A DNA stretch of 6,228 nt, taken from the NCBI GenBank assembly GCA_035500275.1, contig DATJXI010000010.1:1-6228 (forward strand), written 5' to 3'. The position numbers and the translations under genes were made by a program. Source of the DNA: Roseiarcus sp035500275 (GTDB lineage Bacteria; Pseudomonadota; Alphaproteobacteria; Rhizobiales; Beijerinckiaceae). The notes beneath the pieces were generated by a model. It was not told where the DNA came from and searched no databases. It saw nothing but the letters and a program-made list of their open reading frames with translations. Below are positions 1 through 3,902 of the stretch, piece by piece; positions within the stretch are counted from its first letter, which is position 1; every line of letters starts with the position of its first letter.

Positions 1-1058
1 GGCGTGCCGCGCAGCGTCAGCAGCGCCATCGCAGCGAGCCGCGCCTTCGACTCTCCCAATCTGCTTGCGACCCGCCTTTTGTCGTGATTGCCGAGGACCC
101 AGTTCGGCCAGGCGCCGGGGGGCAGTGACGCCTCATAGTCCCGGATGAGTTTGGCGAGCGCTTCGGCGCGCCACTCCGCCGAGATGAGATGAAAGTTGAA
201 CGGAAGGTGCGCCCCGCGCGCTTCCTCGCCGTAGTAGAGCGAGAGCCGGTCGAAGGGCAGGTAAAGCTCGACGATAAGCACGCGGTCCGGATACGCGTCG
301 ATGGTCGCGCGCATCTCCGCGACCGCGGTGTGAACCTCGGGGAGGTCGCCGTTGTAGCGGTGCAGCTGCCTGGCGCTCTCGGGCTTGCCCGGGCCCCAGT
401 CGGGATTGGGCGGATTGTCGCGCAGCCGATCGTCCTCGATCAGCGCCCAGAGGGCGTCGACCCGGAAGCCGTCGACGCCAAAGTCGAGCCAGTAGCGCAA
501 GACGTCCAGCATTTCGCGCCGGACCTCGGGATTGCGCCAGTTGAGGTCGGGCTGCTCGGGCAGGAAGGCATGGTAGAAATACTGGCCGGTCGCGGCGTCC
601 CATTTCCAGGCGGGACCGCCGAACAGCGATATCCAGTTGTTGGGCGGGCCGCCGTCGGCCGCGGCGTCGCGCCAAATGTACCAGTCCCGCTTCGGGCTCG
701 ATCGCGACGCGCGGCTCTCGATGAACCAGGGGTGCCGGTCGGAGGTGTGGTTCGGGACGTAGTCAAGGACGACTTTCAGCCCAAGCCGGTGAGCCTCTTC
801 GACAAGGCCTTTGAGGTCGGCAAGGCTGCCGAAAACGGGATCGACGTCGCGGTAGTCCCGAATGTCGTAGCCGAAGTCGGCCATCGGCGAGGGATAGACC
901 GGCGAGAGCCAGAGCGCGTCGACGCCCAGCCACTTGAGATAGTCCAAGCGCCTCCTGACGCCGGGGATGTCCCCGACGCCGTCGCCGTTCGCATCCTGAA
1001 ACGAGCGCGGATAGATCTGATAGATCACGCCGCTCCGCCACCACGCCTCGTCAGCCAT
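1..1058 (-). CDS. GH13 alpha-glucosidase (oligo-1,6-glucosidase type), C-terminus cut by the window edge
   Basis: Glycoside hydrolase family 13 enzyme that probably hydrolyses alpha-1,4 or alpha-1,6 glucosidic bonds of short oligosaccharides in the cytoplasm. No signal peptide is visible. The frame runs without a stop from ATG at 1058-1056 to the edge, giving 352 residues of a family usually about 530-550 long, so the end of the barrel and the C-terminal beta domain are missing. The N-terminus shows the typical WWRSGVIYQIYPRSF opening, followed by a DANGDGVGDIPG calcium-loop type motif at residues 22-33. All four GH13 signature regions are present: DYVPNH (99-104), GFRVDA with nucleophile Asp201, VELYLP with acid/base Glu264, and GNHD with Asp326. 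Region III reads IVELYLP where relatives, as I remember them, have GEIYLP. A weak AAGG (1072-1069) lies 10 nt before the ATG. The gene is 113 bp downstream of the exported-protein gene, with a strong hairpin between them, so separate transcription is likely. Exact substrate and subfamily (GH13_30, 17 or 23 type) are not settled. Confidence 0.93.
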   Translation of the reverse strand, partial: MADEAWWRSGVIYQIYPRSFQDANGDGVGDIPGVRRRLDYLKWLGVDALWLSPVYPSPMADFGYDIRDYRDVDPVFGSLADLKGLVEEAHRLGLKVVLDYVPNHTSDRHPWFIESRASRSSPKRDWYIWRDAAADGGPPNNWISLFGGPAWKWDAATGQYFYHAFLPEQPDLNWRNPEVRREMLDVLRYWLDFGVDGFRVDALWALIEDDRLRDNPPNPDWGPGKPESARQLHRYNGDLPEVHTAVAEMRATIDAYPDRVLIVELYLPFDRLSLYYGEEARGAHLPFNFHLISAEWRAEALAKLIRDYEASLPPGAWPNWVLGNHDKRRVASRLGESKARLAAMALLTLRGT

Positions 1059-1064
1059 GAGCGC

Positions 1065-1077
1065 CCCGCCTTGCGGG
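1065..1077 (-). promoter_or_regulatory. Small hairpin overlapping the glucosidase ribosome binding site
   Basis: On the minus strand CCCGC (1077-1073) and GCGGG (1069-1065) pair perfectly around an AAG loop. The only SD-like AAGG (1072-1069) sits in the loop and the first stem base, 10 nt before the glucosidase ATG. The stem is only 5 bp, so an effect on translation is speculative. On the plus strand the same hairpin precedes TTTCGTT, but there is no plus-strand gene for it to terminate. Confidence 0.3.
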
Positions 1078-1139
1078 TTTCGTTAGAGCACAGGGGAACG
1101 CCGAGCGGGAGGGGCATAAGGGCAGGCCTGGCCCCGACA

Positions 1140-1170
1140 ACGCGGAGAGCCAGCAACGGGCTCTCCGCGT
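1140..1170 (-). terminator. Strong 12-bp hairpin after the exported-protein gene
   Basis: Arms 1140-1151 and 1159-1170 are perfectly complementary over 12 bp, mostly G/C, with a 7-nt loop at 1152-1158. On the minus strand the stem begins immediately after the TGA stop (1174-1172). The bases that follow, TTGTCGGGG, are not a U-run, so this is not a canonical intrinsic terminator. It may end transcription inefficiently, protect the 3' end of the mRNA, or work with Rho. It separates the exported-protein gene from the glucosidase gene. Confidence 0.6.
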
Positions 1171-1171
1171 C

Positions 1172-1630
1172 TCATGCGCGCGCGGCCGGCGGGCGGATGA
1201 TGAAGCGCATGGAGAGCAGCCTGCCCGCGATCGCGCCGCCGAGGCTGTCGGTGATCCGCGCGGGCAGGCAATGGTCGAAGGCGGTCGCGATTCCATGCGC
1301 GAAGTCGCGTTTCTCGGCCTGGCTGCCTGTGAGGCGCGCAAACGAGATCCTCGGCTTGCCCACGAGGGAGCCGTCGCGCCTGAGGCTGAAGACGACCGTG
1401 AGTTCCGAGCCCGCGGCGCCCTTGACCCCGGTGAGGCACGCGTCGAGTTGGGCGAAGAGTTCCTGAAGGGTGTTGGCGGGCGCGGGGAGCGCTTCGGCCG
1501 GCGTCAGGCAGAGCGCGGAAGCCAGAATTGGGCCGAGGAATTTACGCCGCGCCAAGGGCCCCCTCGGCTGGTCCGCGGGGCCGACATTTTGGGTCGCGAA
1601 TCGGGACATTTCAATGAGTTGCGGCGCCAT
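1172..1630 (-). CDS. Small exported protein with a TonB/TolA-C-terminal-like domain
   Basis: Hypothetical secreted or periplasmic protein, 152 residues from ATG 1630. A twin-arginine-like n-region (ARRKFLG, residues 27-33), a hydrophobic stretch (residues 31-42) and A-x-A type cleavage sites (PAEALPA) form a signal peptide. The mature part (about 54-146) has a helix with Cys65, a strand ELTVVFSL, a turn RRDGSLVGKPRISF (84-97), a helix ending with Cys121, and a last strand near residues 139-145. This order resembles the TonB/TolA C-terminal fold, and the two Cys could form a disulfide. The domain assignment rests on pattern and memory of alphaproteobacterial proteins, not on a search. The start is uncertain. 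ATG 1630 has only a weak GGCGGA-like site, whereas TTG at 1555-1553 has GAGG (1565-1562) with a 6-nt spacer and gives a standard signal peptide beginning MARRKFLG (127 residues). No TonB, ExbB/ExbD or Tol genes are adjacent, so its partner is unknown. Confidence 0.65.
   Translation of the reverse strand: MAPQLIEMSRFATQNVGPADQPRGPLARRKFLGPILASALCLTPAEALPAPANTLQELFAQLDACLTGVKGAAGSELTVVFSLRRDGSLVGKPRISFARLTGSQAEKRDFAHGIATAFDHCLPARITDSLGGAIAGRLLSMRFIIRPPAARA
1562..1565 (-). promoter_or_regulatory. Ribosome binding site favouring a downstream TTG start
   Basis: GAGG on the minus strand at 1565-1562, within a GAGGGGG run, lies 6 nt before TTG 1555-1553. Using that start would remove 25 N-terminal residues that lie ahead of the signal peptide of the exported protein. 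It is the best-placed SD-like sequence near any of its possible starts. Confidence 0.4.
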
Positions 1631-1961
1631 TTCGTTCCGCCCGTGACTCCCAACCTTTGTCCTTACGCCGCCAGTGACTTCGCGTTTCTTCGCGACTGTC
1701 GCGGTGAATTTCTACCACATAAGAACGAAAAGAGGCACGAAGGCGGGCCCACGCCCACAATTCGAAGCGAATAAGCATTGCAGCTTGGGAGTTGCTGCCT
1801 ACCTGCTTTTCCAAAGCCTATCGCCCCGCTCGTCCGGAGGCTAAGTCATTCTCGCCACACGAACGCGGGCGTAACATAGTTCTGAATATCGGTAAAGCAA
1901 TTTTGTCGCGTTGCCTGAGGGCTTCCTCGCTGTAGCGAGGTGGTTCCTGTCGCCCCGTACT
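1631..1961. other. Gene-free stretch upstream of the exported-protein gene
   Basis: About 330 bp without a supportable gene. The minus-strand frame of the b561 remnant stays open as far as 1818 but shows nothing recognisable beyond the family's conserved end. A 67-codon minus frame at 1814-1611 has no recognisable features. Small inverted repeats occur at 1760-1772 (ATTCG/CGAAT) and 1925-1940 (CCTCGCT/AGCGAGG with a 2-nt centre). The promoter of the exported-protein gene should lie here, but I could not identify convincing -35/-10 boxes. Confidence 0.5.
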
Positions 1962-2153
1962 GCCCGGGATCATGCGGAGGAGAACGCCGTCGCGCCGGAC
2001 GCAGTTATGCCAGAGCGCCGCCGCCGCGTGCGGCCCGGCAAGCGCGAACAACACGTAGGCGAGCAGCTGATGGATTTCCTCGGCGGGCTCGAAGATGGAG
2101 CGATTCGAGGCGACGCCGAGGTCGAGCCGTAGGAGCTCGTCGACGTGGTGAAA
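1962..2153 (-). pseudogene. Cytochrome b561 remnant (C-terminal quarter only)
   Basis: Residual coding sequence for the last transmembrane helix and tail of a bacterial cytochrome b561 (CybB family), a di-heme b-type inner-membrane electron carrier normally about 175-185 residues with four helices. The minus frame reads FEPAEEIHQLLAYVLFALAG, then PHAAAALWH, then VRRDGVLLRMIPG, a very characteristic b561 ending. Two His codons at 2072-2070 and 2030-2028 are 14 residues apart, as are the helix-4 heme ligands of CybB. The sequence homologous to helices 1-3 is absent upstream: the preceding residues in this frame are Pro/Arg-rich and unlike a membrane protein, and I found no convincing continuation in the other minus frames. 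After the conserved end the frame runs on for about 47 unrelated residues to a stop at 1818, so the native stop seems lost. WHHF, usual in the family, is WHNC here. With half or more of the protein missing, function is very unlikely. Confidence 0.75.
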
Positions 2154-2547
2154 AGCGCCCGTGGCGCAACAACGGACCCGTTTCGGTCGCGGACGCCCGG
2201 GTGGCCGAGGCGTTTGCCCGCCGCTACGCGCTGAATATGTGAGGCAGGGCAGCGAACTGAAAGCCATCTGGGATAACGCGCGCCGTTCTGGCAGCGACGC
2301 CGTCATTTCAAAGGCTTGGGCGCCAAGAACTCCAAGAAACAAGAACTGTCAATTTGCAGCTCCCAGCGGGTCCGGTCGGAGGCGGCATTTGCGAGCAACT
2401 CCCGGCGCCGGGAAAGGCTTTTGCGCCGCTCCTCGGGATTCCAATGGATTGGCCGAGAAAAAGTGCAACTTGTCCGAGATCCGCCATCTTCAGCGGAGTT
2501 CTCGCCACTCAATACTGCGGGCTGGATGCTGTGCTGGCGCTCCCTAT
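2154..2547. other. Gene-free stretch between the b561 remnant and the macro/TIR-like gene terminator
   Basis: About 390 bp in which I support no gene. Several overlapping short frames are open on both strands around 2316-2549, but none has a recognisable domain. Local structure includes a 12-bp perfect palindrome at 2401-2412 (CCCGGCGCCGGG), three closely spaced CAAGAA units at 2324-2345, and the first copy of an 8-bp direct repeat at 2538-2545. The segment is probably decayed coding DNA or an insertion scar. Confidence 0.45.
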
Positions 2548-2567
2548 AAAAACGCTCCCTCGAAGCG
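2548..2567 (-). terminator. Rho-independent terminator of the macro/TIR-like gene
   Basis: On the minus strand CGCTTC (2567-2562) pairs with GGAGCG (2558-2553), including one G-U pair, around a GAG loop, and is followed directly by five U residues (2552-2548). It lies 16 nt after the TAG stop of the macro/TIR-like gene. Hairpin plus U-run at this distance is a standard intrinsic terminator and implies that the gene is transcribed as its own unit. Confidence 0.7.
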
Positions 2568-2583
2568 GGCCACCGGGTTGCCG

Positions 2584-3735
2584 CTAAGCGAGGTTTAGTC
2601 TCTCAAAGTTATTCTCAGATAGCTTATCAAGTTGTCGACTGAATTGGTACTTCAGATCATCAATGCTTTTATACACGGTTTGGAAATGGCCTAGGTCATT
2701 TAGCTTCTTTTGAAACCCCCACAAACTTGCCAAGTCATCTTGACTAACGTCTCCAATCCTTATGGCTTCATTCTTAAAATAGGTGAATATGAAAGGTCTA
2801 TTGGTATTCTTGAAATGCCCGAGCGCCGTTTCAAACTCTTCTCCTGTAAATTTACCAACCTTAGTCCAGAAAAGCATCACAAAAATATCGCACGTGCAGA
2901 TTTCCTTATTGTACTCGTCCTGTAAACGAGTTCTTGCTAGGGCGTCCAGGAAGTCCTCCCAGACCACCAATCTAAGAAACACACCTCTGTCGATCCAATC
3001 GCTATTTTTCCGGGAGATGAAGATTTCAAACTCCCTGCGATCTTCCTTAAGCTCAGAAGAAGAGGCCAAAAAAATCTTTCTTGCTGTCACACTCCGAGAT
3101 TGGCCTCGATCCGCCTCCCGCTTGGAGTCGTTGGCCATAGTGGCAAGAGTTACGACAGGCTTTGTAGGCGCGCTGAGACCGCGCGCGCGCACCGCCACCT
3201 CCTCGAAGAACTGGATGTAATCAATCTCCTCCATCCGCCCCAAACGGTCGAAGAGATAGATGGTGACAGCGAGTGGGGCGTCAAAACCAAGAAGCTCCGA
3301 AACAATCGCCTCTGCCATCGTTGCAGCGACAGTTTCGAGTGTGAATCCCGCCACTCCCGCTCCAATTGCGGGAAAGGCAATTGAAGACAGCCCGAGCTCC
3401 CGCACCAGCCTCAGCGACCGACGCGTTACGTTAGCGACAATCTTGTCGTGGCTCAAAGCGCCCTCGCCGATTGTAACGGCATGAAATATGTATTTTGCCC
3501 GCATGGCGCCGGCGCCAGTGACGATCACGTCGCCAAGCCTCGCAGGAACCATCTTCGATATGTCGACGCAAATCTGTTCACCGGCTGCGCGTCGGACAGC
3601 TTCGGACACGCCTCCGCCCATGCTCAAGTCGGAGTCGTCAGAACTGACCACAACGTCGCAATCCGACGTTGTGATGTCGCCAAATTGCAATGAAAACGTA
3701 GACTTCCCAACGGGATACGTTCGCTGCGTTTGCAT
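2584..3735 (-). CDS. Macro domain fused to a TIR-like (DUF4062-like) domain, putative NAD-linked conflict protein
   Basis: Complete 383-residue soluble protein with no signal peptide or membrane segment. Residues 1-175 form a macro domain, a fold that binds ADP-ribose and related NAD metabolites: GDIT (19-22), a first loop SSDDSDLSMGGGVSEAV (31-47), then RRAAG (48-52), and the phosphate-binding loop FPAIGAGVAGF (121-131). The NAAN-type Asn motif expected at residues 31-34 is SSDD. A polar linker (about 185-217) leads to a second Rossmann-like domain (218-383): KIFLASSSELKEDRREFEIF, VVWEDF (257-262), TRLQDEY (269-275), CDIFVMLFW (282-290), FTGEEFETAL (296-305) and RPFIFTYF (313-320). This pattern is typical of TIR-superfamily/DUF4062-like modules in bacterial conflict systems. 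Glu299 or Glu300 is a candidate for the NADase-type acidic residue, but I cannot assign it firmly. The start is well supported by GGGAG (3746-3742) 6 nt before the ATG. The gene stands alone with its own terminator. Sampled GC is about 42% in the second domain against 58% in the macro half and 68% in a block of the transporter gene, which suggests transfer. The defence or signalling role is inferred. Confidence 0.88.
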   Translation of the reverse strand: MQTQRTYPVGKSTFSLQFGDITTSDCDVVVSSDDSDLSMGGGVSEAVRRAAGEQICVDISKMVPARLGDVIVTGAGAMRAKYIFHAVTIGEGALSHDKIVANVTRRSLRLVRELGLSSIAFPAIGAGVAGFTLETVAATMAEAIVSELLGFDAPLAVTIYLFDRLGRMEEIDYIQFFEEVAVRARGLSAPTKPVVTLATMANDSKREADRGQSRSVTARKIFLASSSELKEDRREFEIFISRKNSDWIDRGVFLRLVVWEDFLDALARTRLQDEYNKEICTCDIFVMLFWTKVGKFTGEEFETALGHFKNTNRPFIFTYFKNEAIRIGDVSQDDLASLWGFQKKLNDLGHFQTVYKSIDDLKYQFSRQLDKLSENNFERLNLA

Positions 3736-3741
3736 AACGTT

Positions 3742-3746
3742 CTCCC
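3742..3746 (-). promoter_or_regulatory. Ribosome binding site of the macro/TIR-like gene
   Basis: GGGAG on the minus strand lies 6 nt before ATG 3735-3733. It is the best SD match in the window and fixes the start, giving a macro domain that begins at its expected N-terminal strand. Confidence 0.7.
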
Positions 3747-3817
3747 AGAGTTCTTGACATTATGGACTCTTTTGTTGACCTTTAAAAGCAGTCGACGAAC
3801 TTACCCCTACCAGAAAT

Positions 3818-3845
3818 CTAATACTGCCGTGTTTCGGACTATCAG
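3818..3845 (-). promoter_or_regulatory. Weak candidate promoter for the macro/TIR-like gene
   Basis: Minus-strand CTGATA (3845-3840; 4 of 6 matches to TTGACA) and TATTAG (3823-3818; 4 of 6 to TATAAT) are separated by 16 bp. This would start transcription near 3811, with a leader of about 75 nt. It is the best pair I found in the AT-rich 167-bp gap after the transporter gene. Chance matches are common in AT-rich DNA, and no operator is visible. Confidence 0.25.
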
Positions 3846-3902
3846 ACAGAGATTTGTCGCCATCTCCGATTTCATAACCCTTGGCTCAAGATCATCCGCA
3901 CC

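Noticed and set aside
189..1466. 425-codon plus-strand open frame
   Set aside because: It lies antisense to the glucosidase and the exported-protein gene, whose minus frames have clear family motifs. Long antisense frames are common in GC-rich codon usage, and the translation has no recognisable domain.
1611..1814. 67-codon minus frame upstream of the exported-protein gene
   Set aside because: It overlaps the ATG of the next gene, shows no domain or signal peptide, and I found no convincing ribosome binding site.
1925..1940. CCTCGCT-GT-AGCGAGG inverted repeat
   Set aside because: It has a two-base loop and no U-run, and it lies in the run-on tail of the b561 frame; too short to call a regulatory element.
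2303..2512. 69-codon minus frame just downstream of the terminator
   Set aside because: No recognisable motif, and competing frames on both strands are equally open, so coding cannot be supported.
3754..3759. Perfect TTGACA -35 box on the plus strand
   Set aside because: No acceptable -10 at 16-18 bp and no supportable plus-strand gene downstream. The nearest TTTAAA is 21 bp away.
2628..3804. Inverted pair AAGTTGTCGACTG (2629-2641) and its near-complement around 3788-3801
   Set aside because: It would flank the macro/TIR-like gene like terminal repeats, but the left copy lies inside the coding sequence (residues QLDKL), differs by one inserted base, and centres on the common GTCGAC palindrome.
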